DNA of 64,000 nucleotides, taken from NCBI RefSeq assembly GCF_002902965.1, contig NZ_CP026107.1, positions 434,001 through 498,000 on the forward strand, read 5' to 3'. How positions within the stretch are numbered: the first letter of the stretch is position 1; each line of letters begins with the position of its first letter. A model generated the notes under the pieces. That model was not told the DNA's origin. It searched no databases and was given only the letters and a program-made list of their open reading frames with translations. A program made the translations under genes and the position numbers. Positions 1 to 9,109 of the stretch are shown piece after piece. Source of the stretch: Paraburkholderia hospita. Lineage in GTDB: Bacteria > Pseudomonadota > Gammaproteobacteria > Burkholderiales > Burkholderiaceae.

Positions 1-1
1 G

Positions 2-1122
2 GCGACGCTGCTGATTGCCTGCCCCTGCGCGCTGGTGATCTCGACGCCTGCCGCCATCGCGTCGGGCCTTGCTTCAGGGGCGAGACGCGGGCTGCTGGTC
101 AAGGGCGGCGCAGCCCTCGAAACGCTCGGCAAGATTAAAACGGTCGCGTTCGACAAGACTGGAACGCTCACGCGGGGCAGTCCACGGGTGACAGACATTG
201 TCCCAGTCGAAGGGACGCGAGACGATGTTCTCGCAAAGGCGGCCGCGGTCGAACGCAAGGCGAGCCATCCGCTTGGCAGGGCCATCGTGGAAGCGGCGAG
301 TGGCCGCGGTCTTGAACTGCCAGCCAGTTTCGGCGCTGCGTTGACGAAGCCGGGCGAGTCGGTCACCGCGCGCCTGAAGGGCGGCTTCGTGTCGGTTGGT
401 TCGCCGCTCTATGCGAAAAAGCAAACGGTGCTCGACGCGCATATCGCGCAGCAACTGGAGGCGCTTCAGCGGCAGGGCAAGACAGTCGTAGTGGTGCTGT
501 CCGGCAAGCGGGTCGAGGGGCTTATCGCGTTGCGTGACGAGCCACGTAGAGATGCCGCAGAAGCGATCGCCACACTACAACGCATGGGCATTGGAACGAT
601 CATGCTGACGGGCGACAATCAAAGAACGGCGGACGCCATCGGGGCGACCCTGGGCGTGCAAGTCAGAGCAGAACTACTGCCTGACGCCAAGCTTGCCGAG
701 ATTGAAGCAATCAGGAAAAAAGGCCTGGTCGCGATGATCGGGGACGGCATCAACGACGCTCCGGCATTGGCCGCAGCGTCTGTCGGTGTCGCGATGGGCG
801 GCGGAGCCGATGTCGCGCTGGAAACTGCGGACGCTGCGCTACTGCATAACCGTGTGATGGCGTTGCCGATCTCATTGCATTGTCGAAATCCACACTCGCC
901 AACATCTGGCAGAACATCGGGCTCGCGCTCGGTCTGAAAGCGATTTTCCTGTGTACGACGCTGCTCGGCGTTACCAGTCTGTGGATGGCCATTCTCGCGG
1001 ATACAGGTGCCACTATTCTCGTTACTGCGAATGCGCTACGGCTGCTCCGTGTCAGGCATGACCGACCATTCCAACGCGCATCGAGGGGGCGTAACGAAGC
1101 TCTGCAACCCGAGACCCGATGA
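2..1122 (+). pseudogene. Zn/Cd/Pb-type P1B ATPase, 3' part, frameshifted
   Basis: The 5' end lies outside the window. The visible part begins at the metal-binding CPC motif (ACPCALVIS, bases about 17-43). It then has the phosphorylation site DKTGTLT, the P1B-specific HP pair (SHPLGRA) and the hinge GDGINDAPALAAA. In this family such pumps export divalent soft metals across the inner membrane. The C-terminal part (LGLKAIF...WMAILADTGA...NALRLLRV) resembles ZntA/CadA rather than copper pumps. The reading frame is broken at about base 860. After NRVM the frame-2 protein becomes nonsense and stops at 937, while frame 1 continues the expected sequence (VADLIALSKSTLANIWQNIG...) to a TGA at 1120-1122. 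Restoring one G in the GG at 859-860 would join the two. This is either a true one-base deletion or a sequencing error; the product as written would lose the last membrane helices. Confidence 0.85.
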
Positions 1123-1156
1123 GCTGCCGAGGTAACGCTTCCCCGCCATCAATCGT

Positions 1157-1181
1157 AAGCCCGCCCCGAGCGGGCTTTTTT
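1157..1181 (+). terminator. rho-independent terminator after the P1B ATPase
   Basis: A perfect 8-bp stem (AAGCCCGC / GCGGGCTT) with a 5-base loop is followed by a run of T. It lies 34 bases after the ATPase stop codon and in the right orientation to end that transcript. Confidence 0.85.
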
Positions 1182-1245
1182 GCATCCAATGTCCGGCATG
1201 CTCAGCAAACGCCGCTACGCCGATGCCAGCGAAAAGACAAAAGCA

Positions 1246-1638
1246 TCACGAACCTGGGTCCACGCCCATCCAACTCACATGCGCGCTCACCACGCGCCAG
1301 CCTTCGGGCATCTTCACCCACGTCTGACTTTGCCTGCCGACACGCGGCTCGTTATCGCGCCGAAACTCGATATTAGCGACGGCGAACGCATCGCCATAAG
1401 TGGTAACGACACGCGCCGTCACCGTGCGCTCAAGTCCCTTACCGGGCCGCGCAGCGCGAAACGCACGGATCGCGTCATACCCATAAAGATTTTCCGTCGC
1501 GCCATACCGCAGCGTATGCGGTGAATCAAAAAAGAGCGCATCGAGCACAGCGACATCATTGCTCACGAGCGCCCGTTCATAAGCATCGAATGCCGCGTTG
1601 ACTTCAGCGAGTACATCGGGCCGATTGATCTCGATCAT
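1246..1638 (-). CDS. AtzH-like protein (DUF3225, SnoaL/NTF2 fold)
   Basis: A 130-residue protein starting MIEINRPDV. It has the NTF2-like pattern of this family ([21 protein letters not shown] near residues 50-70, then a conserved [18 protein letters not shown]-terminus). AtzH is the small DUF3225 protein encoded with the 1-carboxybiuret hydrolase AtzE/AtzG in cyanuric-acid-degrading bacteria; its exact role there is uncertain. Its ATG overlaps the stop codon of the AtzE-like gene by one base (TGATG), so translation is probably coupled. It is the last gene of the minus-strand hydrolase operon. The longer reading frame starting at 1674 would overlap the AtzE-like gene without need. Confidence 0.8.
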   Translation of the reverse strand: MIEINRPDVLAEVNAAFDAYERALVSNDVAVLDALFFDSPHTLRYGATENLYGYDAIRAFRAARPGKGLERTVTARVVTTYGDAFAVANIEFRRDNEPRVGRQSQTWVKMPEGWRVVSAHVSWMGVDPGS

Positions 1639-3041
1639 CACTGTGCCCCTGCATCGAACGCCGGCGGCGGACAATACGCGACCTCCGCAGCTTCAAGCCG
1701 CCGCGCCGCTTCAAACGCAAGCTCCTCACGCCACGGCGGCGCGATCAACTGAACCCCGATCGGCAGGCCATTCCGCGTACGCATCGGCGCGACGACGACG
1801 GGCAGTCCGAGACAGGAAACCGGCTGCGTCAACAAACCTAGATTAGGCCGCACAGCAAGTCGCTCACCATTGACGTCCATGAACTCATCGCCAATGTGGG
1901 GCGCCACGACAGGCGTAGCCGGCGCAATCAGCACATCGTAATGCGAGAACAGTTCCAAAACGCGACGCCGCAACGCAGCCCGCACGCGTTGCGCCTGCAC
2001 GATCCACGCAGCGGGCAGCAACGCACCCGCAATCAGCCGATCACGCGACAAGGGTTCACGCTCGTCATAGCGCGCGTGCAGATTCGCCATATGCAGTTGA
2101 CCGCCCTCGGCCGCCGTAATCAGAAACGCCGCGCCGCGCGCCGCATCGGCATCGGGATATTCAACGGTATGCGTCGCCGACAACGCTTCAGCGGCAACGT
2201 GCGAGGCTTCACGTGCATCGTCATTTGCGTGTTCGTCGAAATAACCACCGAGCCGCGCCACGCGCAACACACCCGGCCGCGCATTCGCGGATTCGAAGCC
2301 ACGCTGCGCGCATGAGGGATCGAACGGATCCGTGCATTGCAACGCGTCGTAGACGGCGGCGAGATCGTCCACGCTACGCGCGAAAGCGCCCATATGATCG
2401 AGGCTTGCGACGAACGGCCAGGTGCCGTGCCCCGACAGGCGTCCATAAGTCGGCTTCACGCCGAACACGCCGCACAGCGAAGCAGGCACGCGCACGGAGC
2501 CGTTGGTATCGGTGCCGAGCGTGATGGGCACGAAGCCTGCCGCAACAGCCGCCGCGCTGCCGCCCGACGACCCGCCCGCGGTGCGCGTCAAATCGTGCGG
2601 ATTGCGGCACGGTCCCGCGTGATGGTTTTCGGTCGTGAAGCCATACGCGAACTCGTCCATGTTGAGCGCGCCGACCATGATTGCGCCTTGATCGCAAAGG
2701 CGTCGCACGAGCGTTGCATCGGCCGTGGCGGGCGGCGCGTCGGCAAGCACGCGCGACCCGGCGATCGTCGTAACGCCCGCTATATCGAACAGATTCTTCG
2801 CCGCAAACGGGACTCCCGCCAGCGGTGGCAATGTCTGACCGCTTTCGCGACGTGCATCGAGCGCGTCGGCTTCGGCAAGCGCACGTTCGCGCGTGACGGC
2901 GGTGAATGCGTTGATCTGCGCGTCGTGTGCGTCGATCCGGGCGAGCGTCGCCTCGATCAATTCACGCGCGCTGAAGGCGCCCTCGGCATACGCGCGCGCG
3001 ATGGACAGCGCGCTGCCTGAAATAGTGCTGAATGTCGTCAT
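1638..3041 (-). CDS. AtzE-family amidohydrolase (1-carboxybiuret hydrolase-like)
   Basis: A 467-residue amidase-signature enzyme. The Ser-cisSer-Lys triad is visible: Lys in [13 protein letters not shown] (about residue 80), and the serine-rich [14 protein letters not shown] followed by [18 protein letters not shown] (about residues 155-195). The overall wording matches AtzE, which with the small partner AtzG removes an amino group from 1-carboxybiuret. The gene overlaps the AtzG-like gene by four bases (ATGA) and is directly followed by an AtzH-like gene, which is the diagnostic AtzG-AtzE-AtzH order. No cyanuric acid hydrolase (AtzD) is visible nearby, so the natural substrate may be another ureido or amide compound. 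Confidence 0.85.
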   Translation of the reverse strand: MTTFSTISGSALSIARAYAEGAFSARELIEATLARIDAHDAQINAFTAVTRERALAEADALDARRESGQTLPPLAGVPFAAKNLFDIAGVTTIAGSRVLADAPPATADATLVRRLCDQGAIMVGALNMDEFAYGFTTENHHAGPCRNPHDLTRTAGGSSGGSAAAVAAGFVPITLGTDTNGSVRVPASLCGVFGVKPTYGRLSGHGTWPFVASLDHMGAFARSVDDLAAVYDALQCTDPFDPSCAQRGFESANARPGVLRVARLGGYFDEHANDDAREASHVAAEALSATHTVEYPDADAARGAAFLITAAEGGQLHMANLHARYDEREPLSRDRLIAGALLPAAWIVQAQRVRAALRRRVLELFSHYDVLIAPATPVVAPHIGDEFMDVNGERLAVRPNLGLLTQPVSCLGLPVVVAPMRTRNGLPIGVQLIAPPWREELAFEAARRLEAAEVAYCPPPAFDAGAQ

Positions 3042-3244
3042 GCGCGATACACCGTCGCGGGTTCGTCGTTTATATCGACGGGATAGGCCAGCACGGGCCC
3101 GGCAAGCTGTGCGACGCGCGCGAATTGCGCTTTCACGCGCGCGGCGACTTCCGCCGGAAGCCCCGGGAAATGCAGGGCGAGCGCGGCGTCGACATAGGCG
3201 TCGAGCGTGATCTCGAGGGAAGTTGACATGGGTGTCGGGTTCAC
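3038..3244 (-). CDS. AtzG-like small subunit (DUF4089)
   Basis: A 68-residue protein (63 if it starts at the ATG at 3229). It reads LDAYVDAALALHFPGLPAEVAARV...FARVAQLAGPVLAYPVD, the single-domain helical pattern of AtzG/DUF4089, which resembles GatC-type partners and completes the AtzE active enzyme. The GTG at 3244 overlaps the stop codon of the preceding amidase gene (GTGA). The end overlaps the start of the AtzE-like gene (ATGA). Neither candidate start has a clear Shine-Dalgarno site, which argues for translational coupling and mildly favours the GTG. Confidence 0.8.
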   Translation of the reverse strand: MNPTPMSTSLEITLDAYVDAALALHFPGLPAEVAARVKAQFARVAQLAGPVLAYPVDINDEPATVYRA

Positions 3245-4392
3245 AGAAGAGTGGGGAAGAGTTGGCGTGCCCGCGCGATCAACGCACGATCGCTGCCGCG
3301 CGGGCCGATGATCGACAGTGCGAGCGGCCGCTCGCTTTCGTTCGCGACGGGCACGGTGACTTGCGGCAAGCCGCCGAACGCGGCAATCGCATTCATGGTC
3401 AGCGCGTCGCGATAGAACGCATCAGTACGTTCGGGTGTTTCGTGCTTGCTCAACAACGAACGCGGCGTGGTCGGCAGCACGATCAGCGTGTCGCCCACTA
3501 TGCCGTCGATGCGCTGCGCAAACGCCGCGCGCATGACGTGGCAGCGTTCCACTTCGGCTGCGTCGTGCATTTTCAGGCGCGCGAAGCGTGCGGCGATATC
3601 CGCGCCGAAGTGTGGCTTGGTCGCATCGATCCACGCACCCAGCGACGCACCGATCGCATCGTCCTGCAACTGCTGATATACATGCAGCCAGCGCGCACGG
3701 TCATCCGCGATGACTTCGATCTCATGTTGTGTAGCGAACAATTCGCGCAGGCGCTGCGCGTCGCCGGGTTCGTTCGTTGCACGTGCATCGAATGCTTCCT
3801 TGCAGCGCACGAGGGCCGAGGGCGCATCGACGGCAGGCACGTCATCCAGCAACACGTCGGCGACGCGCGCGAGCATCGCGCCCGTGGGCGCAAACCAGCC
3901 GACGGTATCGAAGCAGGGCGCAAACGGCAGGACGCCTTCCAGCGATACAGCATCGTGAGTCGGACGAATTCCCCACAGTCCGCAGAACGCGGCGGGCACG
4001 CGCACCGAGCCGCCCGTATCGGTGCCGAGCGCGAAGTCCACTTCGCCGCTCGCCACGGCGGACGCCGAACCGCTCGACGATCCGCCCGGCAGCGCAAACG
4101 GCCAGCGCGGATTGAGCGGCGTTCCGTAGTGAGCGTTCACGCCTTCCAGACTGTAGGCGAGTTCATCTGTAATCGTTTTGCCGTCCACGGATGCGCCCGC
4201 GTCGAGCAATCTGGCGACACAAGGCGCATGCCGCGCGGCGGGACTGTGAGTTGCGAGCCAATCGGGGTTGCCGCCGCCCGTCGTCGTGCCCGCCACGTCG
4301 ATCAGATCCTTGACCGCGAAGCGCAAGCCATCAAGGGCACCGCGCGCGGTCGCGCTGACCCGGAGGCGCGGGCCTGGAATGAACGCGCTCAT
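3241..4392 (-). CDS. amidase-signature family hydrolase
   Basis: A 383-residue amidase. The catalytic Lys sits in LRFAVKDLIDVAGTTTGGGNP (about residue 30). The Ser-cisSer region is LPGGSSSGSASAVASGEVDFALGTDTGGSVRVPAAFCGLWG (about residues 110-150). It is shorter than allophanate hydrolase AtzF, whose extra C-terminal domain is absent. It lies between a biuret-hydrolase-type enzyme and the AtzG/E/H set and overlaps the former by four bases (ATGA), so all five are likely one transcript. Start chosen at MSAFIPGPRL because of that overlap. It could act on an intermediate released by its neighbours; the substrate cannot be read from sequence. Confidence 0.85.
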   Translation of the reverse strand: MSAFIPGPRLRVSATARGALDGLRFAVKDLIDVAGTTTGGGNPDWLATHSPAARHAPCVARLLDAGASVDGKTITDELAYSLEGVNAHYGTPLNPRWPFALPGGSSSGSASAVASGEVDFALGTDTGGSVRVPAAFCGLWGIRPTHDAVSLEGVLPFAPCFDTVGWFAPTGAMLARVADVLLDDVPAVDAPSALVRCKEAFDARATNEPGDAQRLRELFATQHEIEVIADDRARWLHVYQQLQDDAIGASLGAWIDATKPHFGADIAARFARLKMHDAAEVERCHVMRAAFAQRIDGIVGDTLIVLPTTPRSLLSKHETPERTDAFYRDALTMNAIAAFGGLPQVTVPVANESERPLALSIIGPRGSDRALIARARQLFPTLL

Positions 4393-5195
4393 ACTGCGGC
4401 TCCCTTCAGCGCGGCAGCGAATTGCAGCGAATCCGCGACAAAGCCGAAGCACTTCTTCACATTCCAGATGCTCGCTTCCGTGCAGTACGTGGGCGACGAT
4501 GTCGCGCAGCAATCGGTCAGCATCACGCAGCCGTAGCCGAGAAAGTTTGCGTCGGTGAGCGTGTGCAGCACGCACTGATCGGTGTTGACGCCCGCGAAGA
4601 ACACCGTGCGCGTGCCGACGTTACGCAGGATGCTGTCGAGCGGCGTGTCCCAGAAGCCGCTGATGCGGTACTTGTCCACGCAGATATCCTGCCGCTCGAT
4701 CTTCAGTTCGTCGACCACGGCGGCGGCCCACGAATCTTTCTCCAGCACGCGCGCGCCATGCTCCGGCAACGGCTCGCCGAGACCGATGCCCGTGCCTTTC
4801 GGCTTGTACAGATGGATCTGATTGGGCGGCATGTTCGCGAGATCCGGCCGGTTGCCCCAGTTCACCCAGATGACAGGAACGCCGCTTTCGCGCACCACGG
4901 GCAGCAGGCGCTGCAGTGGTGCAATCGGCTCGCGGTCCGCACTGTAATCGCCCCCAATGTGGTCCACCCACCCGCCTTTGGTGCAGAAGTCGTTCTGCAT
5001 GTCGATGATCACAAGCGCCGATTTTTCGATGTCGAAGCGCACGTTTTGCGGCTCGGAATCGAGGATGGCGATGCGCGGCGCAGGCGTCGGCGCGGCCATG
5101 TCGACGAGCGTTCCGGTGGCCGTCCAGCGCGTCTGCGCGAAAGCGCCGAGCGCGCCGCCAGGCGTTGCCAGGTCTGGGTTCGAGTTGTCGTTCAC
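4389..5195 (-). CDS. isochorismatase-fold cysteine hydrolase (biuret amidohydrolase-like)
   Basis: Catalytic residues of the cysteine-hydrolase family are all present: Asp in ALVIIDMQNDFC, Lys in VDKYRISGFWDT and the nucleophile Cys in FFAGVNTDQCVLHTLTDA. The length (268 residues) and the GFWDTPLDSILR segment fit the biuret amidohydrolase (BiuH)/triuret hydrolase/ureidoacrylate hydrolase group. These cleave a C-N bond of ureido compounds and release ammonia. A GTG at 5195 is preceded by GGAG at a spacing of six bases and is preferred over the upstream ATG at 5255. First gene of the minus-strand operon, divergent from the BMP importer. Reaction type is well supported, exact substrate is not. 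Confidence 0.75.
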   Translation of the reverse strand: MNDNSNPDLATPGGALGAFAQTRWTATGTLVDMAAPTPAPRIAILDSEPQNVRFDIEKSALVIIDMQNDFCTKGGWVDHIGGDYSADREPIAPLQRLLPVVRESGVPVIWVNWGNRPDLANMPPNQIHLYKPKGTGIGLGEPLPEHGARVLEKDSWAAAVVDELKIERQDICVDKYRISGFWDTPLDSILRNVGTRTVFFAGVNTDQCVLHTLTDANFLGYGCVMLTDCCATSSPTYCTEASIWNVKKCFGFVADSLQFAAALKGAAV

Positions 5196-5391
5196 GGGGT
5201 TCTCCAGAGCGTTGAGCGTGTGATGTCCGAGGGTTCCTGAAACGGCGATCTGCACGTCGCCAATGTCGCCCGCCGAATCGGAAACGCGGGAGCGTTCCGG
5301 CGGGATCGAACGCGCATTGGCATCGAAGTTGCAACGTGCATTTCAGTCATGAATAACCTACTTACCCAAATCCAACGCAAAAGGAGTGCCA

Positions 5392-6417
5392 ATGATGATC
5401 GGTTCGCAACAGGCATCGAACGGAAAACTGCGCCGTCGGCTCGTGGCTCGCGCGCTCGTCGTGGCGGGAATCGTCGCACTCGCCGCGCCGTCGTTCTTCA
5501 TTCCCGCCGCGCACGCCGCCGATGACGCGATGCGCGTCGGCGTGCTGATTCCTGGCTCGAAGACGGACAAGGGCTGGATGGAATCGGGCTACGACGGGGT
5601 GGTCGCCGCGCAGAAGGAATTCGGCCCGAAGCTGAAGACGCAGATCATCGAGAACATCAACTACGCGGACATGGAGCAGGCGCTCACCAATCTCGCGTCG
5701 AAGAATCAGCTGGTGATCGGCATCGGCGGACAGACGCAAGCGGCTGTGCTGAAGATCGCCAAGCGCTTTCCCAATGTGAAGTTCTCGGTTGTCGGCGGCA
5801 ACAAGGGCGAGAACATGCCGCCCAACGTCGCCGGGTACGACGTGAAGCAGGCCGAGATCGCATTCGTCGCGGGCGCGGCCGCTGCGATGATGTCGAAGAG
5901 TGGGGCGGTGAGCTACGTGGGCGGCATGGAGATTCCGTCCATCGTCAACGCGGGCAAGGAATTCGGCAACGGCGCGCGCTATATCAACCCGAAGGTGAAG
6001 TACTTCGAGAGCTATACGGGCGACTTCGACAACGTCGCCAAGGCACGCGAAGCGACGGCTGCCGCGATCGCGCAAGGTGCCGACGTCCACTATCACATCC
6101 TGAACCTCGGGCTGCGCGGACTGGAGCAGGCGGCGAAGGAAAAGAACACGCACGTCATCGGCAGCTATACGGACCGTTGCGGCACCGACCCGCTGTATGT
6201 GGCGTACAGCATCACGGGTGTCGGCTACCAGGCGCAGTACGCGATCGAGCAACTCGAGAAAGGCCAATGGCAGCCGGGCTATAAGGCCTTCGGCCTCGCG
6301 ATGGGACCGAAGGCGTCGAGCATGGTGATCTGCAAATCGACGCCCGCGATGGACGCGAAGCTCAAGCAGATCGAAGACGATATCCTGAGCGGCAAGATCA
6401 AGGTATCCGAAGGATGA
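5392..6417 (+). CDS. BMP-family ABC transporter substrate-binding protein
   Basis: A 341-residue secreted protein. The N-terminus has a positively charged stretch, a hydrophobic core and a likely signal peptidase site after PAAHA (about residue 42). The mature part (ADDAMRVGVLIPGSKTDKGW...GYDGV...) is typical of the BMP/Med/PnrA-like periplasmic binding proteins, which in characterised cases bind nucleosides or related heterocycles. Start ATG at 5392 follows AAGGAG by five bases; the neighbouring ATG at 5395 is an alternative. It opens a four-gene importer operon whose members overlap by four bases each. Because it is divergent from ureido hydrolases, the ligand is probably an N-rich ureido compound or purine/pyrimidine breakdown product (inference). 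Confidence 0.9.
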   Translation: MMIGSQQASNGKLRRRLVARALVVAGIVALAAPSFFIPAAHAADDAMRVGVLIPGSKTDKGWMESGYDGVVAAQKEFGPKLKTQIIENINYADMEQALTNLASKNQLVIGIGGQTQAAVLKIAKRFPNVKFSVVGGNKGENMPPNVAGYDVKQAEIAFVAGAAAAMMSKSGAVSYVGGMEIPSIVNAGKEFGNGARYINPKVKYFESYTGDFDNVAKAREATAAAIAQGADVHYHILNLGLRGLEQAAKEKNTHVIGSYTDRCGTDPLYVAYSITGVGYQAQYAIEQLEKGQWQPGYKAFGLAMGPKASSMVICKSTPAMDAKLKQIEDDILSGKIKVSEG

Positions 6418-7994
6418 GCACGCTCGCGTCTCCCGTCGCGCGTGCCGAGCCGATTCTTTCGCTGACGAACATCGGCAAGCATTTTGGCGCGTTCACGGCG
6501 CTCGAAGGCGTGTCGCTCGATCTGATGCCGGGCGATGTGCACTGCCTGATCGGCGAGAACGGCGCGGGCAAATCGACGCTGTGCAACGTGATCTTCGGCG
6601 TTCATCAGCCGGATGCGGGCGCGATGCAGGTGAACGGTGCGCCGTATCGTCCGCGTAATCCGCGTGAGGCGTTGGCGCACGGTATCGCGATGGTGCATCA
6701 GCACTTCAGCCTCGTCGACGACGCCAGCGTGCTCGACAATCTTCTGCTCGGGCAGGCGCGAGGCTGGCTCAACCGGCAGCGCGAAGCGGCGCGATTGCGT
6801 GAAGTGCTGGCGAGTGTCGGGCTGGAACTGGCGCTCGATGCGAAGGTGGCGGACCTGTCGGTCGGCGAGCGGCAGCGTGTTGAGATCGTCAAATGCCTGA
6901 TGCGCGAGCCGCGTCTCCTGCTGCTCGACGAGCCGACGGCCGTGCTGTTGCCCGCCGAGATCGACGCGTTGCTCGACACCTGCGAGCGCGTCGCTGCGCG
7001 CGGCTGCGCGGTGGTCCTCGTCACGCACAAGCTGAAGGAGATTTGCCGGATCGCCACGCATGCGACGGTGCTGCAATCGGGGCGCGTGGTGGCACGTTCG
7101 GCGGCGCCTTCGAGCGAAATCGACAGGCTCGTGCATGCGATGATTCATCGCCCGGGTAAAGACGGTGATGAGGACGACGCCGATCTGACGAACCGTCTGT
7201 CACTCGTTAGCGCGCGCTCGCCGTACTCGCGCCCGCTCGCCGAAGAGGTATTGCAGATCGACGGCCTGAGCGCACGCGATGCCGAAGGCGTCACGCGCCT
7301 CGAAGATTGCACGCTAGTCGTGAATCGTGGCGAGATCGTCGGCATTGCGGGTGTCGAAGGCAATGGACAAAGCGAACTCGGCGCGGTGCTCGCGGGCATG
7401 ACGAGCGCGTCGGCGGGACGCTTTTTTATCGCGGGGCGCGACATGACGAACGCGACGCCGCGCGAACTGACGCAAGCAGGCGTAGGCATCGTGCCGGAAG
7501 ATCGACACGCGGTGGGTTGCGTCACGGGCATGAGCGTCGCCGACAATCTGCTGCTCAATCATCTCGACCGCTACACGCGTGCTGGCTTTCTGCGCCGCCG
7601 TGCAATGCGCGCCGACGCGCTCGACCTGATGCAGCGCTTCGACGTACGCGCAAGCGGCCCTGACGCGCTATTCGGCGGGCTTTCGGGCGGCAATCAGCAG
7701 AAGGCCGTGCTCGCGCGCGAACTGACGCTCGATCCGCTGCTGTTCCTGCTCGCCGCGCAGCCGACGCGCGGCCTCGACGTAGGCGCGGTCGCCGCCGTGT
7801 ATTCACACATCCGCGCCGCGCGCGATCGCGGCGTGGGCGTGTTGCTGATTTCCTCCGAACTCGACGAACTGATGAGCGTCGCCGATCGCATCGTCGTGCT
7901 GTATCGCGGGCGCGTCATGGGCACCTGTACGCCCGAGGCGAGCAATCGCGGCCGCATCGGCGCGTGGATGGCGGGCTCGGGAGAACCTGCATGA
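6414..7994 (+). CDS. BMP-type ABC importer, dual-domain ATPase
   Basis: 526 residues with two ABC domains, as in sugar/nucleoside-type (RbsA/NupB-like) importers. Domain 1: Walker A GENGAGKSTL, signature LSVGERQRVEIVKCL, Walker B LLLLDEPTAVL. Domain 2 has the usual degenerate Walker A (GVEGNGQSEL), LSGGNQQKAVLAREL and a Walker-B-like LLAAQPTRGLD lacking the catalytic acid pattern. It powers uptake of the ligand caught by the upstream binding protein. The start codon overlaps the upstream stop (ATGA), and the end overlaps the next gene. Confidence 0.92.
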   Translation: MSTLASPVARAEPILSLTNIGKHFGAFTALEGVSLDLMPGDVHCLIGENGAGKSTLCNVIFGVHQPDAGAMQVNGAPYRPRNPREALAHGIAMVHQHFSLVDDASVLDNLLLGQARGWLNRQREAARLREVLASVGLELALDAKVADLSVGERQRVEIVKCLMREPRLLLLDEPTAVLLPAEIDALLDTCERVAARGCAVVLVTHKLKEICRIATHATVLQSGRVVARSAAPSSEIDRLVHAMIHRPGKDGDEDDADLTNRLSLVSARSPYSRPLAEEVLQIDGLSARDAEGVTRLEDCTLVVNRGEIVGIAGVEGNGQSELGAVLAGMTSASAGRFFIAGRDMTNATPRELTQAGVGIVPEDRHAVGCVTGMSVADNLLLNHLDRYTRAGFLRRRAMRADALDLMQRFDVRASGPDALFGGLSGGNQQKAVLARELTLDPLLFLLAAQPTRGLDVGAVAAVYSHIRAARDRGVGVLLISSELDELMSVADRIVVLYRGRVMGTCTPEASNRGRIGAWMAGSGEPA

Positions 7995-9109
7995 ATCCGC
8001 AGATGAAGGTGCAAACCCTGTTCGGCTCGACGCTTGACGCGCAAGGCTGGCGCGCGCGTCTGCCGCATGTGCGCGTCGCGTGCGTGATCGCCGGGGCTGT
8101 CGTATTCGCGATGCTGGCGGCGCTCGCGTTGATCGCGCTGATGGGCGTACCCATCGGCGACGCGCTCGCGGCCTTCGCCGACGGCGCATGGGGCTCGCCG
8201 TATGCAATCGGTGCGTCGATCAATCGCAGCCTCGCATTCGCGCTCGTCGGCACCGGCTTCGTGATCGCGAATCGCGCGAAGCTCACCAACGTGGGCGGCG
8301 AAGGGCAGCTCGCGATCGGCGGCATCGTCGCGACCGCGCTGAGTCTGTACGGCGGATGCGCGCATTTGCCGTTCGGCCTGTCGTTCATCGTGCCGATGCT
8401 CGGCGCCGCCGCCGCGGGCGCGCTGTGGGGCGGCGTACCTGGCGTGCTGAAAGCGAAAGCCGGCACCAACGAAGTGATCAGCACGTTGTTGCTGTCGTTC
8501 ATCGCCGTGTGGCTTCTTTACTGGTGCGTGCAAAGCGAAGCGCTGCTGCGCCAGCCGATGACGAACGGCGCGACCTTGCCCGAATCGCTCGAAATTCCCG
8601 ATCTGACCAAGCTCCCGGCGATTTTCGCCGCGAGCGGCATGAACCTCAATATCGGGCTGCCCGTCACGATCGCGCTGGCGATCGGTTCCGCCTTCCTACT
8701 CACGCGCACGCGCTTCGGTCTATCGCTGCGCGCGGCGGGCCTCAACGCGGTCGCCGCGAGGCGCGCGGGCTTGCCGATCACATCGTCAATCGTCGGCGGG
8801 CTGGCGCTTGCGGGCGCGTTCAGCGGGCTCGCCGGCGCGTTGATGCTGCAAGGCGATCAATACTCGCTGAAAGCGGGCTTCTCGTCGGGCTATGGATTCG
8901 ACGGTCTGGTGGTCGGCCTGCTCGCGCGCGGCTCGATCACAGGCGTATTCGCGGCGGCGCTGCTGTTCGGCTTTCTGCGCTCGGGTGGCATCAACATGGA
9001 AATGGTCGCGCAGGTGCCTTCCGCGCTCGTGCTGATCGTGCAAGGTATCGTCACCATCGCGCTCGCGGGCGGCGCGATGTGGCTCGATAAGGGAGATGCA
9101 CGCCAATGA
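7991..9109 (+). CDS. BMP-type ABC importer permease 1
   Basis: 372 residues, strongly hydrophobic, with about nine to ten membrane spans. It carries the family segment NRAKLTNVGGEGQLAIGGI and VPGVLKAKAGTNEVISTLLLSF typical of the first permease of nucleoside-type BMP importers (NupP/YufP-like). Start ATG at 7991 chosen because of the four-base overlap with the ATPase gene; the longer frame from 7964 would overlap it unnecessarily. Forms the channel with the following permease. Confidence 0.9.
   Translation: MNPQMKVQTLFGSTLDAQGWRARLPHVRVACVIAGAVVFAMLAALALIALMGVPIGDALAAFADGAWGSPYAIGASINRSLAFALVGTGFVIANRAKLTNVGGEGQLAIGGIVATALSLYGGCAHLPFGLSFIVPMLGAAAAGALWGGVPGVLKAKAGTNEVISTLLLSFIAVWLLYWCVQSEALLRQPMTNGATLPESLEIPDLTKLPAIFAASGMNLNIGLPVTIALAIGSAFLLTRTRFGLSLRAAGLNAVAARRAGLPITSSIVGGLALAGAFSGLAGALMLQGDQYSLKAGFSSGYGFDGLVVGLLARGSITGVFAAALLFGFLRSGGINMEMVAQVPSALVLIVQGIVTIALAGGAMWLDKGDARQ

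Noticed and set aside
5196..5391. Possible riboswitch between the cysteine hydrolase and the BMP operon
   Set aside because: I looked for guanidine or purine aptamer-like pairing and conserved cores and found none; a plain divergent promoter region explains it.
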